In this document: positions 23,218 through 31,995 of the stretch, in pieces
Position numbering within the stretch: the stretch's first letter is position 1
Layout: each line of letters starts with the position of its first letter
Assembly: GCF_006439015.1 (NCBI RefSeq)
Contig: NZ_RCZG01000001.1
Location: 372,001-436,000, forward strand
Length of the DNA: 64,000 nucleotides
From: Mycolicibacterium hodleri
GTDB taxonomy: Bacteria > Actinomycetota > Actinomycetes > Mycobacteriales > Mycobacteriaceae
Direction of reading: 5' to 3'
The notes under the pieces: model-generated
What the model was told of the DNA's origin: nothing
What the model saw: only the letters and a program-made list of their open reading frames with translations
The model's database searches: none
Position numbers and translations under genes: made by a program

Positions 23218-25020
23218 CGAGGCCATGTCCTCGCCGATCAGCGGCCGAGACAGCAGAAACCCCTGCGCGCGGTGACAGCCGTGGTGTAGCAGCGTCGTCG
23301 CAGCGATCTCCGTTTCCACGCCCTCGGCGACGAGTTCCAATTCGAAGGCCTCGGCGAGTGCGATGACGGCCCGTACGATCGCGAGATCGTCGGGGTTTGA
23401 GCCGAGGTCTGCGACGAAACTCCGGTCGATCTTGAGTACGTCGACCGGTAGTGCCTTCAGATGGGACAGGACGCTGAAACCGGTCCCGAAGTCGTCGATG
23501 GCGAGCAGTACGCCGACGTCCCGCAGACCCGCCAGTGTGACGCTGGTGGTCTCGATGTCTTGCACGACGACGGTTTCGGTGATCTCCAGGCACAGTGAGC
23601 CACGCTCGAGGTCGAACTCGCGCATGACCGCGGCCACCGACTCCACGAAACCGTCCGTCACCAGTTGGACGGGTGACACGTTGACCCGCAGGACGATTCC
23701 GGCCGCGACGCCGAGCGCCCGCCACCGAGCGAACTCCTCACAGGCGGTGCGCAACACCCAGCGACCTAACTCGCCTGCCAGGTTGATCGATTCGGCGACG
23801 GCGATGAACACCGCGGGTGAGACCAGACCTCGGGTGGGATGGTTCCATCGCACCAGCGCCTCGGTGGCCAACACTTCGCCGGTGCGCATGTCGATCTCGG
23901 GGAGGTACTGCAAGAACAACGCACCGTTCTCGATGACGTCTCGAAGATGCAGTTCGATGTCGTTCTGGTAGTCGGTCCGCAGCGCCATCTCGTCGGAGAA
24001 CACCGCGATCTGGTTGCCGCCGGCGCCCTTGGCGGTGAGAACGGCCTGGTCGGCGCGGCGGAGCAGGTCCGAGGTGGTGTCGCGGCCGGGGGTGCCCAGA
24101 CCGACACCGATGCTGACGGTTCTTGTCAACATCTCCCCGTCGATCACCACGCGCTCGCGGAGCAGTCCAAGGAGCCGCTTTGCGAGCTGTTCGGCGTCGA
24201 CGCTCGACATCGGCGCGCCGGGGATCACGACGAACTCGTCGCCCCCGAGCCGCGCGATGAGGCTCGAATCCCCGGATTCCCCTTGGAGTCGCTCAGCGAG
24301 CACCCGGATGAACCAGTCGCCGACGTTGTGGCCGAGGTAGTCGTTGATGGTCTTGAGGCGATCGAGGTCCAGGTACAGCGCCGACACGGGACCGGGACGG
24401 CCGGCCTTAAGTCTGGCGTCGAGATGGTCGATCAGTGCGCGCCGATTCTGAAGACCCGTGAGATCGTCGTGTTCGGCGAGGTAACGCAGACGCTCCTCTG
24501 CCTGCACGCGGGCCTGAACCTGGGCGAACAACGACGCAATGGCCTCGAGCGCGTTGAGTTCGGCGGGCTTCCACTCCCGGTCGCCGATCTTCACGAAGCC
24601 GAGCACGCCTGTCGTGAGATCACCCGACACCAACGGCGTCCCCGCCATTGAGGTCTGGGGAATCCTGCGACCCTCCTCGATCCGTTTCTGGTAATCCTCG
24701 TCATCGGGACGGAACACCATCGGCTTCTTCGCGGTCTCTGCAAACGCGAAAACGGGATCCGCGTCCTCGAAGTAGACAACCTTGAGCGGGTCGGGATCGG
24801 GGATGTCCATGCGCGGTGGCCACTCGGCGATCAGGATTGACGCGCGGATGGAATGGTCGTTATAGCGCAGAAAGCTGACGTCGACGTCGAAATACTCGAC
24901 CAGGAGAGCAAGCACTCGTTGAGACACGCTGACCGAGGTGGCCGCGTTCGTCGCCATGAGCTGGCCGGCGACTGTGGTTACCAGCCGGTCCAAGCTCAAC
25001 GGCGGCGTTTGTTCGGGCAC
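23164..25020 (-). CDS. GAF-GGDEF-EAL bifunctional c-di-GMP enzyme (Rv1354c/DcpA-like)
   Basis: A 618-residue cytosolic protein: GAF domain (~30-175), diguanylate cyclase domain with intact RLGGDEFVVIPG (GGDEF ~260), and EAL phosphodiesterase domain with ATEALVRWNHP (~385), VNVSPVQL, EITETVVVQD, DDFGTGFSVLSHLKALP and AEGVETE, all key acidic residues present. It should both make and degrade c-di-GMP, as reported for the M. smegmatis and M. tuberculosis homologues. No RxxD inhibitory site is seen five residues before GGDEF. GTG 25020 starts 4 nt after the moeY stop, so it is the last gene of the GNAT-MoeY-DGC operon. Confidence 0.94.
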   Translation of the reverse strand: MPEQTPPLSLDRLVTTVAGQLMATNAATSVSVSQRVLALLVEYFDVDVSFLRYNDHSIRASILIAEWPPRMDIPDPDPLKVVYFEDADPVFAFAETAKKPMVFRPDDEDYQKRIEEGRRIPQTSMAGTPLVSGDLTTGVLGFVKIGDREWKPAELNALEAIASLFAQVQARVQAEERLRYLAEHDDLTGLQNRRALIDHLDARLKAGRPGPVSALYLDLDRLKTINDYLGHNVGDWFIRVLAERLQGESGDSSLIARLGGDEFVVIPGAPMSSVDAEQLAKRLLGLLRERVVIDGEMLTRTVSIGVGLGTPGRDTTSDLLRRADQAVLTAKGAGGNQIAVFSDEMALRTDYQNDIELHLRDVIENGALFLQYLPEIDMRTGEVLATEALVRWNHPTRGLVSPAVFIAVAESINLAGELGRWVLRTACEEFARWRALGVAAGIVLRVNVSPVQLVTDGFVESVAAVMREFDLERGSLCLEITETVVVQDIETTSVTLAGLRDVGVLLAIDDFGTGFSVLSHLKALPVDVLKIDRSFVADLGSNPDDLAIVRAVIALAEAFELELVAEGVETEIAATTLLHHGCHRAQGFLLSRPLIGEDMASLLAKGRVPVHFSAAPTL

Positions 25021-25024
25021 TGAC

Positions 25025-27175
25025 TTAGGGTAGCGGTGAGGAGCATATATTGACTCTCCGTCGGCGGCTCCGGACCGTGCTGGGTGACGCGATCGACAGG
25101 CGCAGTACCAGGACGAGGGCCTCCTGGGCGTTACCGGCGGTCCCCGTCACCGTGCAGAACCGCGATCGCAGTTCCGCCAATTCCTCGGCGTGCTTCGGCG
25201 AGACGTCCACCAATTCCTCGTCGTTCAAGGCGTAGAGGAAGGGGGGCGAGATCGGCGCCACGGCCAAGCCAAGCTCCTGTGCGGCAATCCACGTCGCCTC
25301 GACCGCCGATCCGCCGCGTGCGTAGTCGACGAGGTCGTGGCCTGGTACGCAGAGGACCGCTACTGCCGAGCTAGCGGTGAGTCCCGCGGCGGTGTCGTCG
25401 CCGAGAACCGTCCCGCCGTCCCAGACCGCCAACTCCGCCATCACGTCGGCCCGACGCAGGATCTCCAGGGCGACATCGCCTGTGGGGCCCAGCTCCAGGC
25501 TAAGGACGTCGATGCCCGTATCCGGGTCCTCATCGCCCGGCCATCTAAGCTCCGAGATCATCTCCTCGTGCAGTCTGGCGGTCAGATAGCGGATGCGGTC
25601 GGCGGCGGCGAAGATGCCGGCGATTTCGTCGATGTCGGCACGGGACGTAATCAATTGCAGTCTTGCGCCTTCTCGTTGTGCGGTCTCGATGAGACGATCG
25701 CCGACGTCCGGGGGCAGCGCCGCGCCGTTGCCGCGGTTGCGGTTGGTCTCGCGACGTAACATCGCGTCGTACGACGGAGCCAGGTTGTCGTCGATGCCCT
25801 CGGTCAGTCGTATCCGGGCCGTCAGCGGGCACGGGCTGGCTGCCTCAACGAAGTCGACCTGGCTCACGGCACCGTGTGCGGCTGCCGCCACCCGGGCGTT
25901 GTATGCGGCGGCGCCCAACGCCACGGCACTTCCGCGCCGCCCGACGTCGATGGTCGACGTGCGATCGGGGTCCAGGGCGATGGCGACCCCGTCGGGCAAC
26001 GCGTCGATGGTCCATGGCTGGACGTTGCCGCCCGACGGTGCGCGCACCGCAGCGTTCACCATGGAGGCGATGAGATCGTCGGACTCCGCGGACGCCGCTG
26101 GGGTGCGATCGGTGTCGACACCTACGAGCGCGGGCGCTTGGCTGGGCGTTGCGATCCGGTCGAGCGCCGCGCCGACGTCCAGGCGAATGCGGCCCGACGA
26201 CAGATCTTCGCCAAGGCCGATTCTGCGGACGGCCTCCGCGACGGGGCCTGCGCCGAGCGTCACGTCACCGGCCAGCTGAGGCCACGTGACGACTGCATGA
26301 CCCACCTCGAGAAGGGATGCCGCGGCCCGCGACGACAGTCCACCGACCTCTATGAGTCGGAGCACGTACGGGACCTTGTCACTAGCACTCAAGTCCGCCA
26401 ACGTCTCTGGGTCGACGTCGCCGAGCAGGCCGTGAAAGATCGGACGGTCGGGTTCGAGGTCGAACCGTTCGACATCGATGAGTCCACGATCACTGGTCGC
26501 CATCAGGACTGGCAGCCGGTGCGTCCGCGCCGATCGTCGTATACCGACCTTGAGGTCGATTGAGTCGCATTCCTCGACCACGACGTCGAGGCCTTCGAGG
26601 AATTCGTCGATATCGTCCGCGGTCACCCCGGAGCGGAAGGTCCGGACCGTCAGGTACGGGTCCACCTCGGCGATTCTGCGGGCCGCGGCGGTGGCCTTGT
26701 TGAGGCCTAGATCGAACACGCCGGCCGGCACTCGGTTCAGGTTGGAAAGGTCCAGTTCGTCGTAGTCGGCGAGCCGCATCTCGCCACAGAGGCCCTGCAA
26801 GGCGAGCGTGTGTGCGATGACGTGGCCCGCACTGAGTCCGATGACGCCGACGTGCAACCGCCCGAGACGATCCTGCTCATCGGCCGTGATCAGATTCCGG
26901 TTGCGATCCAATCGGAGCCGGCGAAACGACCGCGGGCCGATGATCTTTACCACCGCGCGACGCCACGGGTAGTAGGCGAACCGAGGTGACTCCTCGAGGA
27001 CTTCGGCGTCGACATTCGGACCAAGCCGGTTGAGCGCGGCGCTCTGGGCAGCCCACGAGTCGACGAACTCGATCCTCGGGTCGGTCTGCAGCTCGGCCAG
27101 TCGTCGCGCGTCCTGGCCCACCGCGGCATCGAGAATCTGGGCGGCGCTGTCAGAGGCGGCGTCTATTGCCGTCAC
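25025..27175 (-). CDS. moeY: E1-like (ThiF) / nitroreductase fusion, MoeY (Rv1355c family)
   Basis: A 716-residue two-domain protein. About residues 105-330 form a ThiF/MoeB-type adenylating fold (LGRLHVGVIGLSAGHVIAHT nucleotide loop; DYDELDLSNLNR; VVEECDSIDLK). About 365-690 form a nitroreductase-like flavin domain (MVNAAVRAPSGGNVQPW). The usual E1 GxGGxG loop is altered to GLSAG, and no CxxC zinc pair is seen, so activity may differ from MoeB. The gene name implies molybdopterin metabolism, but the function is not established. GTG 27175 overlaps the upstream gene's stop (GTGA) and the c-di-GMP gene follows 4 nt later, giving three tightly coupled genes. Confidence 0.9.
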   Translation of the reverse strand: MTAIDAASDSAAQILDAAVGQDARRLAELQTDPRIEFVDSWAAQSAALNRLGPNVDAEVLEESPRFAYYPWRRAVVKIIGPRSFRRLRLDRNRNLITADEQDRLGRLHVGVIGLSAGHVIAHTLALQGLCGEMRLADYDELDLSNLNRVPAGVFDLGLNKATAAARRIAEVDPYLTVRTFRSGVTADDIDEFLEGLDVVVEECDSIDLKVGIRRSARTHRLPVLMATSDRGLIDVERFDLEPDRPIFHGLLGDVDPETLADLSASDKVPYVLRLIEVGGLSSRAAASLLEVGHAVVTWPQLAGDVTLGAGPVAEAVRRIGLGEDLSSGRIRLDVGAALDRIATPSQAPALVGVDTDRTPAASAESDDLIASMVNAAVRAPSGGNVQPWTIDALPDGVAIALDPDRTSTIDVGRRGSAVALGAAAYNARVAAAAHGAVSQVDFVEAASPCPLTARIRLTEGIDDNLAPSYDAMLRRETNRNRGNGAALPPDVGDRLIETAQREGARLQLITSRADIDEIAGIFAAADRIRYLTARLHEEMISELRWPGDEDPDTGIDVLSLELGPTGDVALEILRRADVMAELAVWDGGTVLGDDTAAGLTASSAVAVLCVPGHDLVDYARGGSAVEATWIAAQELGLAVAPISPPFLYALNDEELVDVSPKHAEELAELRSRFCTVTGTAGNAQEALVLVLRLSIASPSTVRSRRRRVNICSSPLP

Positions 27176-27912
27176 AGCGCGGCCGCGCGGCTGACGTGCT
27201 GAGACTCGGCCTGCGTGGCGGCGATTCGCATCTCATCAAAGATTTTCGGGAGTTGTTCTGGTGCTGCATGATTGGCGAAGGTACGCCGGTCCCACCACAT
27301 CATCTTCGTGCGGTATCGCTCATCCGGATACGGTGTCGCGGCAATGGGTGCCACCACGGCTCCCGACGTGCGCCACCGCTCGAGCACGTGAGGAGCGCAG
27401 GTCGCCACGCCGAACTGGACGTCCAATAACGCCATCGCATGAAAGATGGTGCGCGCCAACGCATACGACAAGCGTCGCGCGCTGTCCCGGTCGTCGGTGG
27501 TCCACGCCGTCTTCATTTCGAGGACGCCGAAGGGCACGCGATCGTTGATCATCTTGCGCACGGCGGGAAGTCCCGGCTGTCCCGACCACTCGATCGTCGC
27601 GTGGGAGTCGTCGGCCGAGGCGAGGGGCCCCTTGGCGCGAAGTCCGCCGATGACCCGTCCTGACGAGTCGAGGGTTGCCCAGAACATTGCGGTGTCCGAA
27701 CCGTCCGCGATGGCGGCAACGTCGATGGCCCGTTCGACGCCGTGGCGCCGGTAGCTTCGCTCCGCGCCACGGAGGTACTCCTCCCACAGGTCGCGATCCA
27801 CGTCGGGCCGTGACACCACCATCATGCAGTCTGCCTCGGCGTCCCACCAGCTGATGTTCTCTGCGAGTCCGCCGTCAGGAGGGAATCCGAATTCGATCGG
27901 CTGGGGGTGCAT
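27172..27912 (-). CDS. GNAT-like protein, possible N-acyl amino acid/autoinducer-type synthase
   Basis: A 246-residue protein, first gene of the operon (ATG 27912, GAGG upstream). Its pattern suggests an acyltransferase fold: a strand with a putative cofactor loop (GRVIGGLRAKGPL, ~85-97), a VLEMKTAW strand (~130), a long helix (DSARRLSYALARTIFHAMAL), and FGVATCAPHVLERWRTSG near the C terminus, reminiscent of FeeM/LuxI-related GNATs. The fold call is by eye and tentative. Neighbours (E1/nitroreductase and c-di-GMP enzyme) make a signal- or metabolite-synthesis role attractive. An adjacent homologue may exist beside Rv1355c in other mycobacteria; not checked. Confidence 0.55.
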   Translation of the reverse strand: MHPQPIEFGFPPDGGLAENISWWDAEADCMMVVSRPDVDRDLWEEYLRGAERSYRRHGVERAIDVAAIADGSDTAMFWATLDSSGRVIGGLRAKGPLASADDSHATIEWSGQPGLPAVRKMINDRVPFGVLEMKTAWTTDDRDSARRLSYALARTIFHAMALLDVQFGVATCAPHVLERWRTSGAVVAPIAATPYPDERYRTKMMWWDRRTFANHAAPEQLPKIFDEMRIAATQAESQHVSRAAAL

Positions 27913-28285
27913 TTAAGCCTCATTCATAGGGCAGCCGGTGAGTCGGTGAAGTCGTCGCTGGCCGCGGTCATTTCAGGGGGGTGATAAGTCGTGCGAAATA
28001 AGTATCAGTCCCACGGCGATTCAATCCCAGCTAGGCTTCGAATGTTTTCTGAATTATCACGATCACCCGCCTACCTGCCACGATGACCGGCTAACCGCGG
28101 GCGAGTTACGGCAATGTTGATTATTTTCATCGATGCAGCTTGTTGTCATCTGCTACGTTCGGTGGCGAATGGCTGCCCAGTCCCAGGCAAATTAATGCCC
28201 ATGGCTGTCATTGTTTTGGCCACTCGACGATTACGGTGCACGTCTGGGCGCATTCGGTGATCAAGGTTCATTGAGAGGAGCGAGC
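27913..28285. other. AT-richer divergent promoter region
   Basis: 373 bp between the divergent GNAT-like and MaoC genes. It is noticeably lower in GC than its surroundings (e.g. 28020-28060 and 28110-28140) and contains no convincing reading frame. It should hold promoters of both genes. No clear long palindrome was seen. Confidence 0.5.
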
Positions 28286-28738
28286 GTGAAGGTTTTCAGC
28301 GATCTAAATGAGTTTGCGGCGGCACTCGGCAGCCAACACGGACCCACGGACTGGATGGAGATCAGCCAAGACCGGGTGGACCTCTTCGCCGAGGCCACCG
28401 ACGACCACCAGTGGATCCACGTCGACCCCGAACGGGCTGCCGAAGGACCGTTCGGTGCGACGATCGCCCACGGTTTGCTCACGCTGTCGCTGCTGCCGCA
28501 CTTCTCCCATCAGCTGTACCGGGTCGACAACATCGCGCTGGCAGTCAACTACGGCTATAACAAGGTTCGGTTCATCACACCGGTGAAGGTGGGCGCGAAG
28601 ATTCGCGCTCGGGGCGAAATCACCGCGATCAACCAACTCGATGGGGCGGTGCAGGCGACCACGATGATCACCGTCGAGATCGAGGACTCCGCGAAGCCGG
28701 CCGCGGTGGCGGAGTCGATCGTCCGCTACCTTGCGTGA
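28286..28738 (+). CDS. (R)-specific enoyl-CoA hydratase, MaoC family (HtdZ/Rv0130-like)
   Basis: A 150-residue hot-dog-fold protein with the hydratase-2 signature: catalytic Asp and His in EATDDHQWIHVDPERA (~30-45), then FGATIAHGLLTLSLLP (~52-67). It hydrates trans-2-enoyl-CoA to (R)-3-hydroxyacyl-CoA. GTG 28286 has a GAGAGGAG site; the open frame continues upstream without a better start. The length matches remembered Rv0130 (HtdZ). It converges on a fadE gene, an arrangement like Rv0130/Rv0131c. Confidence 0.9.
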   Translation: MKVFSDLNEFAAALGSQHGPTDWMEISQDRVDLFAEATDDHQWIHVDPERAAEGPFGATIAHGLLTLSLLPHFSHQLYRVDNIALAVNYGYNKVRFITPVKVGAKIRARGEITAINQLDGAVQATTMITVEIEDSAKPAAVAESIVRYLA

Positions 28739-28764
28739 TTCCGGAGACGTGATTCTGGGGGCGG

Positions 28765-29949
28765 CTAGCCCCTCCGCTGGGCCGCCTTGACGAGGCCGCC
28801 GCCGATGATGAGCCGCTGGATCTCGCTGGTGCCCTCGTAGAGCCGGAGTAGCCGGACGTCGCGATAGATCCTCTCGACGGGCACGTCGCGCATGTAACCG
28901 GCTCCGCCGTGGACTTGAACCGCGAGATCGGCCACCTTGCCGACCATTTCGGTGCAGAACAGCTTCGCCGTCGATGGGGCTATCCGGCGATCCTCGTCGG
29001 TCAGCCACATCCGTGCGGCGTCGCGGACCAGCGCGCGACCGGCCATGACCCCGGTCTGCATATCGGCGATCATCGCCTGGACGAGTTGGAAACCGCCGAT
29101 TGGCGTGCCGCCCTGAGTCGCCGCGGCGGCATAGCTCACCGACTCGTCGAGTGCGCGCTGGGCGGCGCCCACCGATAGCGCGGCGATGTGGATCCGTCCG
29201 CGGGCCAGTGACGTCATCGCGGCTCGGTACCCCACGTCCACGGCACCGCCGATCAGCGCATCATCGCCGACCCGCACTTCGTCGAGGTTGACGTCGGAGG
29301 TCCAGGCGCCCTCCTGGCCCATCTTGGCGTCCTTGGCCCCCACCTCCACGCCGGCTGCATCGGCGGGGACGAGGAACACCGCGATGCCGGGGCCGTCCGC
29401 ATCGGCGGGGCGGGTGCGGGCGAAGACGATGAAGAGGTTGGCCGTCGGCGCGTTGGTGATGTACTGCTTGCGCCCGGTGATCACCCACGTTCCATCGCTG
29501 TCGCGAACTGCCTTGGTGCGCAACCCCGCTGGATTCGATCCGGCGCCCGGCTCGGTAAGCGCGAACGATGCGACGACATCGCCCGACGCGATCCCCTCCA
29601 GCCAGCGGGCCTTCTGGTCATCCGTGCCGAATCCGACCAGAACCTGACCGGCGATCCCGTTGTTGGTGCCGAACATCGAGCGCAGGGCGAGCGTCGTGTA
29701 CCCGAACTCCAGGGCCATCTCGACGTCTTGGGCGATGTTCAGGCCGAGCCCGCCCCACTCCTGCGGGATCGCGTAGCCGAAGAGCCCCATCTTCTTCGCC
29801 TGATCGCGGATGTCGTCGGGCACCGCATTGCCGTTCATGATCTCCAACTCGCGCGGCATCACCACCGAGCGGACGAAGTCGCGCGTCGCGTCGAGGATGT
29901 CCCGAAAGTCCCGATCACTCACCTGAGTGCCGAGGGTGTGATCTGTCAT
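28765..29949 (-). CDS. acyl-CoA dehydrogenase (FadE)
   Basis: A complete 394-residue acyl-CoA dehydrogenase: FAD/substrate motif [15 protein letters not shown], the [15 protein letters not shown] strand, C-terminal [34 protein letters not shown], with the catalytic Glu expected in the YEGTSE segment. It introduces the 2,3-double bond into acyl-CoA and passes electrons to ETF. ATG 29949 is supported by AGGAG about 12 nt upstream and by homology starting at MTDHTLG. It is divergent from the FabG-thiolase-FadE operon across 91 bp containing an AT-rich palindrome. Confidence 0.94.
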   Translation of the reverse strand: MTDHTLGTQVSDRDFRDILDATRDFVRSVVMPRELEIMNGNAVPDDIRDQAKKMGLFGYAIPQEWGGLGLNIAQDVEMALEFGYTTLALRSMFGTNNGIAGQVLVGFGTDDQKARWLEGIASGDVVASFALTEPGAGSNPAGLRTKAVRDSDGTWVITGRKQYITNAPTANLFIVFARTRPADADGPGIAVFLVPADAAGVEVGAKDAKMGQEGAWTSDVNLDEVRVGDDALIGGAVDVGYRAAMTSLARGRIHIAALSVGAAQRALDESVSYAAAATQGGTPIGGFQLVQAMIADMQTGVMAGRALVRDAARMWLTDEDRRIAPSTAKLFCTEMVGKVADLAVQVHGGAGYMRDVPVERIYRDVRLLRLYEGTSEIQRLIIGGGLVKAAQRRG

Positions 29950-29991
29950 GGCCGGGCTTCTCCTGACGGGGAGGGGATGGTTTGATACGAG

Positions 29992-30004
29992 AAATATCAT
30001 ATTT
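29992..30004. promoter_or_regulatory. AT-rich 13-bp palindrome, candidate operator
   Basis: AAATAT-C-ATATTT is a perfect dyad in the 91-bp region between the divergent fadE and fabG-like genes. It stands out in a GC-rich genome. The GntR protein at 33166 (last gene of the rightward operon) or the TetR at 34000 could bind it. Confidence 0.5.
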
Positions 30005-30040
30005 TATGTTGGATCGGACGCGAGGAAGGACGGGTATCAG

Positions 30041-30781
30041 ATGCCATTGCTCCAGGGACGGACCGCGGTGGTCACCGGCGGCGCACAGGGAATCGGCTTC
30101 GCGATCGCCGAGTGCTATGTCGCCGAGGGTGCACGGGTGGTGCTCGGTGATCTCGACCTGGCGGCCACCGAGGCCGCGGTCGAGAAGCTGGGCGGACACG
30201 AGGTGGCCACGGCGGTGCGGTGCGACGTGACGAACGCCGCCGAGGTCGAGGCACTCATCGCGGCGGCGGTGGACACGTTCGGGAGCCTCGACGTGATGGT
30301 CAACAACGCGGGTATCACGCGGGACGCCACCATGCGCAAGATGACCGAGGAGCAGTTCGATCAGGTGATCTCCGTGCACCTCAAGGGCACCTGGAACGGC
30401 ACCCGCAAGGCCGCAGACGTCATGCGGGAGAACAAGAGCGGGGCGATCGTCAACATCTCGTCGATCTCTGGCAAGGTGGGCCTCATCGGTCAGACCAACT
30501 ATTCCGCAGCCAAGGCGGGCATCGTCGGCCTGACCAAGGCGGCGGCCAAGGAGGTCGCACATCTCGGCGTGCGGATCAACGCCATTCAACCGGGACTGAT
30601 CCGCTCGGCGATGACGGAGGCCATGCCGCAACGGATCTGGGACGCCAAACTGGCCGAGATTCCGATGGCCCGCGCCGGTGAGCCTGAGGAGGTAGCGAAG
30701 GTCGCGCTCTTTCTCGCCTCGGACCTGTCGTCGTACATGACCGGGACGGTGCTCGAAGTAACTGGCGGCAGGCACATCTGA
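30041..30781 (+). CDS. SDR oxidoreductase, FabG/3-hydroxyacyl-CoA dehydrogenase-like
   Basis: A 246-residue classical short-chain dehydrogenase: [14 protein letters not shown] cofactor loop (~12-25), [11 protein letters not shown] (~88), the catalytic Ser in [15 protein letters not shown] (Tyr/Lys ~155-160). It interconverts 3-hydroxyacyl and 3-oxoacyl thioesters. ATG 30041 has GAGGAAGG upstream. It shares one base with the thiolase start (TGATG) and leads the SDR-thiolase-FadE-GntR operon. Confidence 0.93.
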   Translation: MPLLQGRTAVVTGGAQGIGFAIAECYVAEGARVVLGDLDLAATEAAVEKLGGHEVATAVRCDVTNAAEVEALIAAAVDTFGSLDVMVNNAGITRDATMRKMTEEQFDQVISVHLKGTWNGTRKAADVMRENKSGAIVNISSISGKVGLIGQTNYSAAKAGIVGLTKAAAKEVAHLGVRINAIQPGLIRSAMTEAMPQRIWDAKLAEIPMARAGEPEEVAKVALFLASDLSSYMTGTVLEVTGGRHI

Positions 30782-31995
30782 TGGTTGAAGCGGTAATCTG
30801 CGAACCCGTCCGTACGCCAATCGGCCGTTACGGCGGCATGTTCACGTCCCTGACCGCCGTGGAACTGGGCGTCGCGGCGATGCGCGGGTTGTTGACGCGC
30901 ACGGGCGTCGCGCCGGATGACGTCGAGGACGTGATCCTCGGGCACTGCTACCCGAGTATGGAGGCCCCTGCGATCGGCCGTGTGGTCGCGCTCGACGCGG
31001 GCCTGCCGGTGACCGTGCCCGGCATGCAGATCGATCGACGCTGCGGATCGGGGTTGCAGGCCGTCATCCAGGCCTGCATGCAGGTGGGCGCCGGGCAGAA
31101 CGACCTCGTCGTCGCAGGCGGCGCGGAATCCATGAGCAACGTGGTGTTTCACTCGACCGACATGCGGTGGGGCGGTTCCCGGGGCGGGATCACGGTGCAT
31201 GATGCGCTGAACCGCGGGCGGACCACGGCGGGCGGCCGCGACCATCCGATACCCGGCGGCATGATCGAAACCGCCGAGAACCTGCGCAGGCAGTACGGAA
31301 TTCCACGCGAAGAGCAGGACGAGTTGGCGGTCACCTCGCATCGTCGGGCCGTGGCCGCACAGAAGAACGGGCTGGTGGCCGATCAGATCATTCCGGTCAC
31401 CGTGAGCAGCCGCCAGGGCGAGGCCGTCATCGACACCGACGAGCATCCCCGTGCGGATACCTCCGTGGAGTCTCTTGGCAGGCTCAAACCCATTCTGGGA
31501 CAGCATGATCCGGACGCCACCGTGACGGCGGGCAACGCCAGTGGGCAGAACGATGCGGCGTCGATGTGCATCGTGGCCACCGCCGAGAAGGCTGCCGAGC
31601 TGGGATTGAGGCCGCTGGTGCGGCTGGTGTCCTGGGGCGTGGCGGGCGTGCCGCCGAACATCATGGGCATCGGCCCGGTGCCTGCGAGCGAGTTGGCCCT
31701 GGCCAAGGCGGACCTCTCACTCTCCGACATCGATCTCATCGAACTGAATGAGGCGTTCGCCGCGCAGGCCTTGGCGGTGATGCGGGAGTGGAAGTTCACC
31801 GAGACCGATATGGAGCGCACGAACGTACAGGGTTCCGGCATCTCGCTCGGTCATCCAGTGAGTGCCACCGGCGGCCGAATGCTGGCGACGCTGGCACGTG
31901 AATTGCATCGGCGCGATGGCCGTTACGGGCTGGAGACCATGTGCATCGGTGGCGGCCAGGGGCTGGCGGCCGTCTTCGAGAAGGTAGATCAGTGA
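30781..31995 (+). CDS. acetyl-CoA acyltransferase (thiolase, FadA)
   Basis: A 404-residue degradative thiolase. The nucleophilic Cys is in QIDRRCGSGLQAVIQ (~93); HPRADTSVESLGRLKP and VTAGNASGQNDAA fit the family; catalytic His is in NEAFAAQ and GSGISLGHPVSATG; a second Cys is in METMCIGGGQG. It cleaves 3-ketoacyl-CoA to acetyl-CoA. It is translationally coupled on both sides (TGATG upstream, GTGA downstream), so beta-oxidation of a specific acyl-CoA by this operon is likely. Confidence 0.95.
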   Translation: MVEAVICEPVRTPIGRYGGMFTSLTAVELGVAAMRGLLTRTGVAPDDVEDVILGHCYPSMEAPAIGRVVALDAGLPVTVPGMQIDRRCGSGLQAVIQACMQVGAGQNDLVVAGGAESMSNVVFHSTDMRWGGSRGGITVHDALNRGRTTAGGRDHPIPGGMIETAENLRRQYGIPREEQDELAVTSHRRAVAAQKNGLVADQIIPVTVSSRQGEAVIDTDEHPRADTSVESLGRLKPILGQHDPDATVTAGNASGQNDAASMCIVATAEKAAELGLRPLVRLVSWGVAGVPPNIMGIGPVPASELALAKADLSLSDIDLIELNEAFAAQALAVMREWKFTETDMERTNVQGSGISLGHPVSATGGRMLATLARELHRRDGRYGLETMCIGGGQGLAAVFEKVDQ

